From an uncultured Flavobacteriaceae bacterium (lineage in GTDB: Bacteria; Bacteroidota; Bacteroidia; Flavobacteriales; Flavobacteriaceae), in NCBI GenBank assembly GCA_913031655.1, contig CAJWFY010000015.1, positions 1 through 18,037 on the forward strand: a DNA stretch of 18,037 nt, given 5' to 3'. The notes beneath the pieces were generated by a model, which was not told the DNA's origin, did no database searches, and saw only the letters and a program-made list of their open reading frames with translations. Position 1 is the first letter of the stretch, and each line of letters opens with the position of its first letter. Made by a program: the position numbers and the translations under genes. Positions 8,157-16,764 of this stretch are shown piece by piece.

Positions 8157-9560
8157 ATGGATCAATTTGATGTTGTAGTAATAGGATCTGGACCGGGCGG
8201 TTATGTATGCGCCATTAGATGTGCTCAGTTAGGTATGAAAACTGCTTTGGTTGAAAAGTATGATACTTTAGGAGGGACTTGTTTAAATGTGGGTTGTATT
8301 CCTTCAAAATCTCTATTAGATTCATCCCATCATTATTATGATGCATTAAAACATTTTGATTCTCATGGTATTACTATAGATGGTGAGTTAAAAGTTGATT
8401 TAAAAAAAATGATTTCAAGAAAAGATTCTGTAGTGGAACAAACTACCAAGGGAATTGATTTTTTGATGTCTAAAAATAATATTTCTGTTTACAAGGGTTT
8501 AGGCTCATTTACAGATTCTTCAAAAATAAATATTTGTAATGATGGGAATGATCAACAAATATCTTATAAATCTGCTGTAATTGCCACTGGATCTAAGCCA
8601 ACTTCCTTGCCTTTCGCTAAAATTGATAGAAATAGGGTTATAACTTCTACTGAGGCTTTGAAACTTAAAGAAATTCCAAAAAAGCTTATTGTTATTGGAG
8701 GAGGAGTAATAGGGCTAGAGTTAGGTCAGGTTTACAACAGGTTAGGTTCTGAAGTTTCAGTAATTGAATATTCTGATACTATTACTCCTTTTATGGATTC
8801 TTCAGTGTCCAAGGAATTAATAAGAATCTTCAAGAAACAAAAAATCAAATTCTATCTATCTCATAAGGTATTTGATGTTAGTTCTTCTGGTGACTCTGTT
8901 TCAGTTCAAGCAGAAGATAGTAAAGGAAATAAAGTAAGTTTTAACGGAGACTACTGTTTGGTTTCTGTAGGAAGAAAACCTTATACAGAAGGATTAAATT
9001 TAGAGGCTATTGGAGTTAATACAAATGATAAAGGTCAAGTTGAGGTAAACGATAAGTTACAAACTAGTCAAGTTAATGTTTATGCTATCGGCGATGTAAT
9101 TAAGGGTCCAATGTTAGCTCATAAAGCTGAAGAGGAAGGAGTGCTTGTTGCGGAAATAATTGCAAATCAAAAGCCCCATATAAACTACAATTTAATACCT
9201 AACGTAATATATACTTGGCCAGAAGTTGCTTCTGTTGGAAAGACTGAAGAGCAATTGTCTCAAATGGGTATTTCTTTTAAGAAGGGTCAATTTCCTATGC
9301 GTGCTTTAGGAAGGGCAAGGGCTAGTATGGATATTGATGGTTTTGTTAAAATTTTAGCAGATAGTAAAACAGATGAAATTTTAGGGGTACATATTATTGG
9401 AGCTAGAGCTGCTGATTTGATTGCAGAGGCAGTTGTTGCTATGGAATATAGAGCTACAGCTGAAGATATTTCAAGAATGAGTCATTCGCATCCAACTTAT
9501 GCAGAGGCCATAAAGGAAGCTGCTTTAGCTGCTACAGAAAATAGAGCACTTCATATGTAG
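8157..9560 (+). CDS. lpdA: Dihydrolipoyl dehydrogenase (E3)
   Basis: A 467-residue cytoplasmic flavoprotein that reoxidises the dihydrolipoyl groups of 2-oxoacid dehydrogenase complexes or the glycine cleavage system, passing electrons through FAD to NAD+. The FAD-binding GSGPGGYVCA is at 10-19. The redox disulfide lies in GGTCLNVGCIPSK with Cys42 and Cys47. The NAD-binding GGGVIGLE is near residue 180 and the second FAD contact YAIGD is near residue 310. The C-terminal HPTYAE, with active-site His445 and Glu450, is intact. There is no N-terminal lipoyl domain and the length is standard. No E1 or E2 gene is adjacent, so it probably serves several complexes. pabB follows after 56 bases. Confidence 0.97.
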   Translation: MDQFDVVVIGSGPGGYVCAIRCAQLGMKTALVEKYDTLGGTCLNVGCIPSKSLLDSSHHYYDALKHFDSHGITIDGELKVDLKKMISRKDSVVEQTTKGIDFLMSKNNISVYKGLGSFTDSSKINICNDGNDQQISYKSAVIATGSKPTSLPFAKIDRNRVITSTEALKLKEIPKKLIVIGGGVIGLELGQVYNRLGSEVSVIEYSDTITPFMDSSVSKELIRIFKKQKIKFYLSHKVFDVSSSGDSVSVQAEDSKGNKVSFNGDYCLVSVGRKPYTEGLNLEAIGVNTNDKGQVEVNDKLQTSQVNVYAIGDVIKGPMLAHKAEEEGVLVAEIIANQKPHINYNLIPNVIYTWPEVASVGKTEEQLSQMGISFKKGQFPMRALGRARASMDIDGFVKILADSKTDEILGVHIIGARAADLIAEAVVAMEYRATAEDISRMSHSHPTYAEAIKEAALAATENRALHM

Positions 9561-9616
9561 TTATATCTAACTAATGATTTAGCATTAACTAAACTAGATT
9601 TATATAAATATTTTAA

Positions 9617-10903
9617 TTGATTAGAATTTCAAAAACCTTTAGTTTAAAAGACATTAGTTCTTTTAAAAAAAAACTACTCAAATGGTCTGATAAGTCAGCC
9701 ACATCAGTTTATTTAAATTCTAATAATCATAAATCTCAGATTAACGATTATGAAGCTATTCTTGCTCTTGATTCTTATTCTGAAACCTCTTATACTAGAA
9801 AAAACTCTTTAAATAAACTAGATGATTATCTAAAAAATACTCAAGATTGGGTTTTTGGGTATTTTTCTTATGACTTAAAAAATGAATTAGAAAATCTTAA
9901 AAGTAAGAACATCGATAGTTTTGAGTTGCCTAACTTATTTTTTTTTCAACCAAAAAAAATCTGGTTAGTATCTAATTCAAACGTCGAAGCACTTTACCTT
10001 GATGGGAATGAAATAGATAAAGATTGGAATGAAATTAATCAAATAAATTTGACGGTAAAATTTACGAAGTCCAATAAAATAATTTTAAAAGAAAGATTAA
10101 AAAAAAATCAGTATAAAAATAAAATAAAGTTATTATTAGAACATATCAAAAGAGGAGATATTTATGAAGCTAACTTTTGTATGGAATGGTTTTCTCAAAA
10201 TGCTAATATAATACCTTCAGAAGTTTATATTAAATTGAATGAGATTTCTAAAACACCCATGAGTGCCTTTTTTAAAAATAAAAATTTAAATCTTTTATCT
10301 TCTTCCCCTGAAAGATATATTAAAAGAATAAAGGATAGAATTGTTAGCCAACCGATAAAAGGAACTTCAAGAAGAGATCAAAATGAGATGATAGATTCTA
10401 AGTTAATGAATGAGTTAGAAGTTAACATAAAGGAGAGGTCTGAAAACATAATGATTGTTGATTTAATTCGTAATGATCTCTCTAGGTTTTCAATACCTGG
10501 TTCAGTTAAGGTTAAAGAATTATGTAAAGTATATCCTTTTAAACAAGTTCATCAAATGATATCTACTGTTGAATCAAGAATAGAATCTGATTTAAATTCT
10601 CCGGAAATAATTAAGCATACTTTTCCTATGGGAAGTATGACAGGTGCCCCTAAAGTAAAGGCGATGAAGATTATTGAAAATCTAGAAGTTTCTGCTCGTG
10701 GTCTATATAGTGGAGCATTGGGTTATATAAAGCCTTCTGGAGATTTTGACTTTAATGTTGTTATTAGATCTTTAATTTACGACACAGATACTAAATACCT
10801 TTCTTTTCACGTTGGGAGTGCTATCACATCTAAATCAAGTATTTCTAAAGAGCATGATGAATGTTTATTGAAAGCAAAAGCAATGATCTCAGTACTACAA
10901 TAA
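9617..10903 (+). CDS. pabB: Aminodeoxychorismate synthase component I (PabB)
   Basis: A 428-residue chorismate-using enzyme that makes 4-amino-4-deoxychorismate for folate synthesis, using ammonia from a glutaminase partner. Motifs include DIYEANF at 181-187, PIKGTSRR at 246-253, ERSENIMIVDLIRNDLSRF at 273-291, FPMGSMTGAPK at 336-346 and GALGY at 366-370. The Lys in PIKGT marks PabB, since anthranilate synthase TrpE has Ala there. The start is TTG at 9617: an in-frame TAA lies directly upstream at 9614-9616, and the first in-frame ATG is at codon 189, far too late. No pabA or pabC lies nearby, so TrpG may supply ammonia (inference). It is followed by tilS on the same strand. Confidence 0.9.
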   Translation: MIRISKTFSLKDISSFKKKLLKWSDKSATSVYLNSNNHKSQINDYEAILALDSYSETSYTRKNSLNKLDDYLKNTQDWVFGYFSYDLKNELENLKSKNIDSFELPNLFFFQPKKIWLVSNSNVEALYLDGNEIDKDWNEINQINLTVKFTKSNKIILKERLKKNQYKNKIKLLLEHIKRGDIYEANFCMEWFSQNANIIPSEVYIKLNEISKTPMSAFFKNKNLNLLSSSPERYIKRIKDRIVSQPIKGTSRRDQNEMIDSKLMNELEVNIKERSENIMIVDLIRNDLSRFSIPGSVKVKELCKVYPFKQVHQMISTVESRIESDLNSPEIIKHTFPMGSMTGAPKVKAMKIIENLEVSARGLYSGALGYIKPSGDFDFNVVIRSLIYDTDTKYLSFHVGSAITSKSSISKEHDECLLKAKAMISVLQ

Positions 10904-10945
10904 TTTATTTTTTTTGATATATTAAAAAACGTAATATTGCTTTTG

Positions 10946-12229
10946 ATGATTGAGCAGTTTGAAAAACATATTAATAGTGAGTTCCCCCTTCTTAAAAACT
11001 CAAAACTACTTATTTGCGTTAGTGGAGGAGTTGATAGTATGGTACTTCTAAACTTGTTATTAATGTTGAAATATAAAATCGGAATTGCTCATTGTAATTT
11101 CAAATTACGTGAAAACGAGAGCGATTTAGATCAACAGTTTATTAGTGATTATGCTAAAAAAAGATTTATACCTTTTCATTTTAAATCTTTTTTAACTAAA
11201 CTTCCTAAGCATTCCACTCAAATGGCTGCTAGAGTTTTAAGATACAAGTGGTTCAATCAAATTTTAGATACTGAAAAATATGATTTTATATTAACTGCAC
11301 ACCACTTAGACGATTCGTTAGAAACATTTATTTTAAATTTAAGTAGAGCTTCAGGAATTGAAGGGTTATTAGGAATTAAGTCTGTCAATAAAAATGTAGT
11401 ACGTCCACTATTAATATTCTCAAAAGATGATTTAATCAAATTTGCAAGAGAAAATAGTGTCAAATGGAGAGAAGATTCTTCAAATATTAAAAATGATTAT
11501 TTAAGAAATAAAATCAGGAATAATATAATACCACAATTAAAAGAGTTACATCCGGATTTTTTGGATCAATCTAGAAAATCAATGAGTTATTTAAGTGGAT
11601 CAAATGATATTTTAAAAAAACATATAAAAGATTTTAAAAATAAAAATTTCTTAAATAAAGATGATCAGAAAAAAGTTTTAAAAAGTTTGATTATCGAAAC
11701 AAAATCGAATAGTTTTATTTTTGAATTATTTAAAGATTATGGTTTTAAATCTCCTAACGAAATTATTAACTTATGTAATTCAATTTCAGGAAAAATGATT
11801 GAATCAAGTTCTTATATTTTATTAAGTGACAGAAATTATTTAATTCTAAAACCTAATATTATTATTGATTATAATAATTATGAACTTGGTTTAGATGGAC
11901 TTAATAATCCCATTAAATTAAACGTTACAAAAGGAATTTTTAACGAGGATTGTGATTCTAATAAATTGCTATTGGACATCGAAGAAATTAAGTTTCCTTT
12001 AACTCTAAGAAAACATAAAGAAGGAGATTTTTTTTACCCTAACGGGATGAACGGAAAAAAAATGATTTCTAAGTATTTTAAAGATCAAAAAATGTCTTAC
12101 TTTGACAAACAAAATCAATGGTTGCTATGCGATGATTCAGATGTCTTATGGATCGTTGGCATGAGATTTGATAATAGAAAGTATAAAACTTTAAATGCGA
12201 ATATTAAAATCGAATTAAATGAAACTTAG
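10946..12229 (+). CDS. tilS: tRNA(Ile)-lysidine synthase
   Basis: A 427-residue enzyme that attaches lysine to C34 of the tRNA-Ile with anticodon CAU, changing both its charging and decoding to isoleucine AUA. This matters greatly in an AT-rich genome. The ATP pyrophosphatase P-loop SGGVDS is at 26-31, followed by AHHLDDSLETFILNLSR with conserved His and Asp residues, and RPLL. The C-terminal TilS substrate-binding domain is seen in LRKHKEGDFFYPNGMNGKK and a late VGMRFDNRK. The ATG at 10946 is preferred over an in-frame TTG at 10937 because it gives the usual N terminus. The stop overlaps the dsbD start by 11 bases, so the two are likely coupled; pabB lies 42 bases upstream. Confidence 0.95.
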   Translation: MIEQFEKHINSEFPLLKNSKLLICVSGGVDSMVLLNLLLMLKYKIGIAHCNFKLRENESDLDQQFISDYAKKRFIPFHFKSFLTKLPKHSTQMAARVLRYKWFNQILDTEKYDFILTAHHLDDSLETFILNLSRASGIEGLLGIKSVNKNVVRPLLIFSKDDLIKFARENSVKWREDSSNIKNDYLRNKIRNNIIPQLKELHPDFLDQSRKSMSYLSGSNDILKKHIKDFKNKNFLNKDDQKKVLKSLIIETKSNSFIFELFKDYGFKSPNEIINLCNSISGKMIESSSYILLSDRNYLILKPNIIIDYNNYELGLDGLNNPIKLNVTKGIFNEDCDSNKLLLDIEEIKFPLTLRKHKEGDFFYPNGMNGKKMISKYFKDQKMSYFDKQNQWLLCDDSDVLWIVGMRFDNRKYKTLNANIKIELNET

Positions 12230-14165
12230 ATTATTTTTAATTTTTTATATTTTTTCTTTATTTAATCTAGCTCAAGAGCCAATATCATTTACCACTTCAG
12301 TTAAAAAAGTTTCCGATGATACATATGAGCTTATTACTAATTCTGAAATTGAAAATAATTGGCGTTTATATTCTCAGAACTTAATTGATGGAGGTGCAAT
12401 TCCAACAGAATTTGTCTTTAACCAATCAGATAACTTTGTTTTAATTGGTAATGTAAAAGAATCTGAATCGATAACAAAATTTGATCCAATATTTGGAATA
12501 AACCAATCTTATTTTATTAATAGCTCTTCATTTACTCAATCTATAAAGGTCAAGAGCAGTAACCTAAGTACAATTAAAGCAATAATTGCCTATCAAGCTT
12601 GTGATGATATGGTCTGTATTTTTAGAGAATCAGAACTAATCTTTAACTTAGACGGATCTATTAGTACCATTGTTAATGAAGACGTAAACTCTTTAATCAT
12701 TGAAGATTCTAACCCTTTAATACTTGATTTAAAAAATACTGATTTATTAGAATCTTATTCCACTTCAGAAAATTTATCTTCAAACCCATATTTGAATTTA
12801 CTTATTCTAGGTTTCTTAGGTGGTTTGTTAGCCTTGTTGACCCCATGTGTTTTTCCTATGATTCCATTGACCGTTTCATTTTTTACAAATAAAGGTTCGA
12901 ATTCTTCTTTAAATGCATTTATATATGGAAGCTTTATAATCTTAATTTATATTTCTTTAAGTATCCCATTTCACTTTATTGATTCTTTAGATCCGGAGAT
13001 ATTAAATAGTATTTCAACCAATGCTACTCTAAATGTATTGTTTTTTATAGTGTTCGTTGTTTTTGCTTTTTCTTTTTTTGGTTTTTACGAAATTACAATA
13101 CCCTCTAGTTGGATAAATTCTATTGATTCTAAATCTAATAGTATTGGAGGTTTTATCGGCATATTTTTTATGGCATTAACATTAGTATTGGTTTCTTTTT
13201 CATGTACTGGTCCAATTCTTGGTTCACTTTTAGTAGGTTCTATTTCGTCTCAAGGAGGTGCAATGCAGTTAACTATTGGAATGCTAGGTTTTGGAATTGC
13301 TTTAGCACTTCCATTCACTCTTTTTGCATTATTTCCTAAATTATTAAATTCTTTACCTAAATCAGGAAGATGGATGAATACCTTTAAAGTGATTTTAGGT
13401 TTTTTGGAATTAGGTTTTGCATTTAAGTTTTTGTCTAATGCAGATTTAGTAGAACATTGGGGGCTTATTAAAAGAGAAATATTTATTGGTATTTGGGTAG
13501 TAATCTCATTGTTATTATTTCTGTATTTAATAGGTGTTTTTAAATTTCCTCACGAAAGTAAATCTGTAAACAGATCGAAATTCAATATAGTATTAAGTTT
13601 GTTTTTCTTGTCATTTGCAATTTATCTTTCTCCAGCATTATTGCCTGATGGATCTAACAAGGCAAAACTTTTAAGTGGGTTTACACCACCATCATTCTAT
13701 AGCGTATATCCTAAAACTTCAGATTGTCCTCTTGGTTTTCAATGCTTCAAAGATTTCGAATCTGGATTGGAGTTTGCAAAAGCCAATAACAAACCAATTC
13801 TTTTGGATTTTACTGGTTGGGCTTGCGTTAATTGTAGGAGAATTGAAGAGAATGTTTGGACAGAACCAGAAATTTTCAATTTAATTAATGATAATTATGT
13901 CTTAATTTCATTGTATGTAGATGATCGAAAAGAGTTAAAGGAAGATGAAAAGATTACGTTAAAATATAAGTCTGGAAAAACAAAAGAAATAACGACTATA
14001 GGGGAGAAGTCTGCTACTTTTCAAGCCTTAAATTTCAAAAGTGCATCACAGCCTTTTTATGTTTTATTAGATACTGATTTAAAAATATTAAATAGTCCTA
14101 TACAATATACTTCAAAGGAAGTTTACAAGGCTTGGCTTGAAGAAGGTTTACAAAATTTAAAGTAA
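12219..14165 (+). CDS. dsbD: Thiol:disulfide interchange protein DsbD
   Basis: A 648-residue inner-membrane reductant shuttle that carries electrons from cytoplasmic thioredoxin to the periplasm. A signal peptide (about 1-18) leads to the periplasmic alpha domain (about 20-150) with Cys128 and Cys133 in YQACDDMVC. The CcdA-like membrane core (about 190-475) has Cys210 in LTPCVFPMIP and Cys329 in SCTGPILGSLL. The C-terminal thioredoxin-like domain (about 500-648) has WACVNC with Cys536 and Cys539, and a cis-Pro region at QPFYVLL. All six redox cysteines of the DsbD relay are therefore present. The ATG lies inside the tilS end (11-base overlap). The stop overlaps that of the convergent flavin reductase gene by nine bases. 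Confidence 0.93.
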   Translation: MKLRLFLIFYIFSLFNLAQEPISFTTSVKKVSDDTYELITNSEIENNWRLYSQNLIDGGAIPTEFVFNQSDNFVLIGNVKESESITKFDPIFGINQSYFINSSSFTQSIKVKSSNLSTIKAIIAYQACDDMVCIFRESELIFNLDGSISTIVNEDVNSLIIEDSNPLILDLKNTDLLESYSTSENLSSNPYLNLLILGFLGGLLALLTPCVFPMIPLTVSFFTNKGSNSSLNAFIYGSFIILIYISLSIPFHFIDSLDPEILNSISTNATLNVLFFIVFVVFAFSFFGFYEITIPSSWINSIDSKSNSIGGFIGIFFMALTLVLVSFSCTGPILGSLLVGSISSQGGAMQLTIGMLGFGIALALPFTLFALFPKLLNSLPKSGRWMNTFKVILGFLELGFAFKFLSNADLVEHWGLIKREIFIGIWVVISLLLFLYLIGVFKFPHESKSVNRSKFNIVLSLFFLSFAIYLSPALLPDGSNKAKLLSGFTPPSFYSVYPKTSDCPLGFQCFKDFESGLEFAKANNKPILLDFTGWACVNCRRIEENVWTEPEIFNLINDNYVLISLYVDDRKELKEDEKITLKYKSGKTKEITTIGEKSATFQALNFKSASQPFYVLLDTDLKILNSPIQYTSKEVYKAWLEEGLQNLK

Positions 14166-14636
14166 TTTTTTGATTAATCCGTTCTGGTAAACTAAAGGTT
14201 TTAAAGCTTTGTCACTAGAATGACCTTCTAATACTTTTCCTATGTAAATGTAATGATCACCTGATTCTATTTTTGAAGTTACTTGACATTCTAAATAAGC
14301 AATAGAATTTGTTATTATTTTTATTTGATTTGATGAGTTCTTAGTTTCTATGTTGTTGAACCTTTGTTCGGGGGTAAATTTATTATTTGCAAATTGATTA
14401 CAAATATTTGTTTGTTGTTCATTTAGGATATTTACATTAAAATAACTTTTATTATTTAATGCGATATTAGATTTCGCGTCTTTATTTAAGCAAAATAAAA
14501 TTAAAAAAGGATCAATTGAAACTGAAGTAAATGAATTGGCAGTAAAACCATAATCAATGTTTTTATCTTTTGAAGTAATTACTGTAACACCAGTTGTAAA
14601 GCTTCCACAAATTTTTTTAAAAAGATCTTTATCCAT
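14157..14636 (-). CDS. Flavin reductase family protein (FMN-binding split barrel)
   Basis: A 159-residue soluble protein of the HpaC/flavin-reductase-like family, which uses NAD(P)H to reduce free or bound FMN/FAD, usually for a partner monooxygenase or oxidoreductase. Motifs: FTTGVTVIT at 13-21, GFTANSFTSVSIDP at 30-43, YFNVNIL near 65, YLECQV near 114, and GDHYIYIG with the conserved GDH. The length fits the family. It is third in an operon with a nitroreductase-family gene (9 bases upstream) and an aldehyde dehydrogenase. A run of 12 A bases (minus strand) lies directly before its ATG. No monooxygenase is visible nearby, so its physiological partner is unknown. It overlaps dsbD tail-to-tail. 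Confidence 0.9.
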   Translation of the reverse strand: MDKDLFKKICGSFTTGVTVITSKDKNIDYGFTANSFTSVSIDPFLILFCLNKDAKSNIALNNKSYFNVNILNEQQTNICNQFANNKFTPEQRFNNIETKNSSNQIKIITNSIAYLECQVTSKIESGDHYIYIGKVLEGHSSDKALKPLVYQNGLIKKLL

Positions 14637-14645
14637 TTTTTTTTT

Positions 14646-15368
14646 TTAAATATACTTATAAACCTTATCAAAAGGAATTCTAAATTGAGTACCGTAAATA
14701 CCCTTTTCATCTCTTAATCCACAGGAAATAATCATATTAATTTCTGCTCCTCTTGGAAGTCCTAGTGTTTTCTTTACCATTAGACTGTCAAAACCTTCCA
14801 TGGGGCAAGTGTCATAATCTATAGCAGCCATGCTAATCATAAAGTTTTGTGCAGCTAGACCTGCACTTTTGTGAGCTACTATTCTCATATTACTATTTGA
14901 GACTTGTCTAATTATTGGTGTAAAAAGTCCGATTACTTGAAATATTATATATTTTATCGAGCCAAATATTCCTAAAAAATCAAAATAAAGAGCAGGAATA
15001 ATTTTAGTATAATACTTTAGTCCAGTCTTAATTCTTTTATGTTTTTTAGGATGGTTTTTAAATTGATCTTTCAGGAATTGGACATTTTGTTTAGCTCTTT
15101 TATTCCATAAATCCTTTCTTACTACAATCACAACAAGTTGAGATGCTGTAGAAGCTGCATTTTGATTCAGACAAGCTTTTGATAGTTTTTTTAGATAACT
15201 GGAATCTGTTACATGAATAAACTCCCATAATTGAAGATTACTACTATTTGGAGCTAAAGTAGCATTATAGATGCATCCTTTTACTTTTTCATCATCAAGT
15301 TTTGTTTTTTGAAAAATTCTAATTGACCTCCTGTGTTTTATTGCACTAGAAACAGTTCTTTCAACCAT
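14646..15368 (-). CDS. Nitroreductase family protein
   Basis: A 240-residue FMN-dependent oxidoreductase of the nitroreductase superfamily. FMN-phosphate binding residues appear in HRRSIR at 12-17, with APNSSNLQLWEF at 39-50. NFMISMAAIDYDTCPMEGFD at 175-194 corresponds to the conserved PxEGFD flavin contact, and CGLRDEKGIYG at 216-226 is the usual late motif. The natural substrate (quinones, nitro compounds, enals, or something specific) cannot be told. Residues about 123-153, in the variable lid region, are strikingly hydrophobic and could line a hydrophobic pocket or touch a membrane. It lies between flavin reductase (9 bases downstream) and aldehyde dehydrogenase (4 bases upstream), a tightly coupled arrangement. 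Confidence 0.9.
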   Translation of the reverse strand: MVERTVSSAIKHRRSIRIFQKTKLDDEKVKGCIYNATLAPNSSNLQLWEFIHVTDSSYLKKLSKACLNQNAASTASQLVVIVVRKDLWNKRAKQNVQFLKDQFKNHPKKHKRIKTGLKYYTKIIPALYFDFLGIFGSIKYIIFQVIGLFTPIIRQVSNSNMRIVAHKSAGLAAQNFMISMAAIDYDTCPMEGFDSLMVKKTLGLPRGAEINMIISCGLRDEKGIYGTQFRIPFDKVYKYI

Positions 15369-15372
15369 ATAT

Positions 15373-16752
15373 TTAAATTCGTTTTAATAAACTTTTTAGA
15401 AAATTAATTTTATTTTTAAATGGAGGATATCTTAATGGGGGATCTATCCATAATGGCTTTGATAAATAAGGTTTATAATGAGAAAAGGTTTTAAAAGTTG
15501 ATTCACCATGGTATTTACCCATGCCACTTTGGCCAATACCACCAAAAGGCAACCTATCATTAGCTACATGAACAACCGTATCATTAATAGCTCCTCCACC
15601 AAATGGATAAGATTCTAAAAATTTTCTACCAAAATTAATGTTTTTAGTAAAAATATAAAGTGCTAACGGATGAGAATATTTCTTTATAATTTTATCAACA
15701 TCTTTAAAATCATCGTATCCAATAATTGGAAGTATTGGACCAAATATTTCATCCTCCATTAATTTAGAATTTAAGTTATCTATTTCAATAAGTGTGGGTT
15801 GAAAATATTTTTTTTCAATATCAACATTACCTCCAAAAATTATTTTCTCACCTTCAATTAATGAAGACAAATAATTCATGTGTTTTACGTTAATAATTCT
15901 CCCGTATTCATTAGATTCAATAGGGTTTTCTCCGTATGTGTTAACGAGTTGATTCTTTATTTCTTCAATTAAATTAGATTTAATTTTATTGTCTACTATA
16001 AGAAAATCTGGAGCAATACACGTTTGTCCACAATTAGTAAACTTTCCCCAAACAATTCTTTTTGCAGTAACCTTAAGAGAAGCAGTTTCATCAATTACAC
16101 AAGGATTTTTTCCACCAAGTTCAAGTGTAACTGGAGTTAAATATTTTGCTGCTTTTTTTGCAACGATTTTACCAACATTAACACTTCCTGTGAAAAATAT
16201 ATAATCCCATTTAAAATCACATAATTTAGATGCAACATCTGCCCCCCCTTGAACTACCTTAACAAAACCATCATCAAAAACTTTGGATAATATTTTCTCT
16301 AAAATTGCAGATGTATTTAATGAATACTCAGAAGGTTTAAGAAGCACTGTGTTTCCTGCAGCTACAGCTCCAATTAATGGAGCAATTGACAATTGGAATG
16401 GATAGTTCCACGGAGATATATGCAATGTATTTCCATAGGGTTCAGCAATGATGTAATCAGAAGAAGGGAAGTTTAATAACGAAGACCTTACCGACCTTCT
16501 TTTAGTCCATCTCTTGATGTTTTTTAAAGCAATTTTAATTTCTGTATAAACAAATGCAATTTCAGTTAAATAACTTTCTCCAACTGATTTTCCTAAATCT
16601 AAATTTAATGCTTTTTGAATTTCATTTTCATTCTGTTCTATTTCTATTTTTAAACTCTTTAACAATGCTATTCTAAAACTAACATCAATTGTTTTTTTTG
16701 AATCAAAATAATCTTTTTGATTATCAATTATTGTTTTTAATGTATTATCCAT
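15373..16752 (-). CDS. Aldehyde dehydrogenase family protein (class 3-like)
   Basis: A 459-residue NAD(P)+-dependent aldehyde dehydrogenase, oxidising an aldehyde to a carboxylate. It resembles the ALDH3/fatty-aldehyde branch: short N terminus, EPYGNTLHISPWNYPFQLSIAP at 104-125 (written in two parts: EPYGNTLHI and SPWNYPFQLSIAP), GAVAAGNTVLLKPSE at 128-142 and FFTGSVNVGK at 186-195. Oxyanion Asn116, general-base Glu211 in ELGGKNP, and nucleophile Cys245 in GQTCIAPDF are all present. The C-terminal LPFGGIGQSGMGKYHG and a basic tail ending LLKRI also fit ALDH3. There is no obvious C-terminal membrane anchor. It is the first gene of a three-gene operon with nitroreductase and flavin reductase, and a palindromic site lies 12 bases upstream of its ATG. 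Confidence 0.93.
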   Translation of the reverse strand: MDNTLKTIIDNQKDYFDSKKTIDVSFRIALLKSLKIEIEQNENEIQKALNLDLGKSVGESYLTEIAFVYTEIKIALKNIKRWTKRRSVRSSLLNFPSSDYIIAEPYGNTLHISPWNYPFQLSIAPLIGAVAAGNTVLLKPSEYSLNTSAILEKILSKVFDDGFVKVVQGGADVASKLCDFKWDYIFFTGSVNVGKIVAKKAAKYLTPVTLELGGKNPCVIDETASLKVTAKRIVWGKFTNCGQTCIAPDFLIVDNKIKSNLIEEIKNQLVNTYGENPIESNEYGRIINVKHMNYLSSLIEGEKIIFGGNVDIEKKYFQPTLIEIDNLNSKLMEDEIFGPILPIIGYDDFKDVDKIIKKYSHPLALYIFTKNINFGRKFLESYPFGGGAINDTVVHVANDRLPFGGIGQSGMGKYHGESTFKTFSHYKPYLSKPLWIDPPLRYPPFKNKINFLKSLLKRI

Positions 16753-16764
16753 AATAAAGTAGAA

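Noticed and set aside
9558..9573. Inverted repeat TAGTTA-TATC-TAACTA at the lpdA stop as a terminator
   Set aside because: The stem is only six mostly A-T pairs and no T tract follows, so it is unlikely to terminate transcription.
13675..13884. A 69-codon plus-strand open frame inside dsbD
   Set aside because: It is a shadow of the conserved DsbD thioredoxin-domain region in another frame; the true frame carries WACVNC.
16242..16248. C7 run in the aldehyde dehydrogenase gene as a phase-variation tract
   Set aside because: It encodes the expected Gly-Gly of VVQGGAD in an intact frame, and seven bases in one metabolic gene is weak evidence for phase variation.
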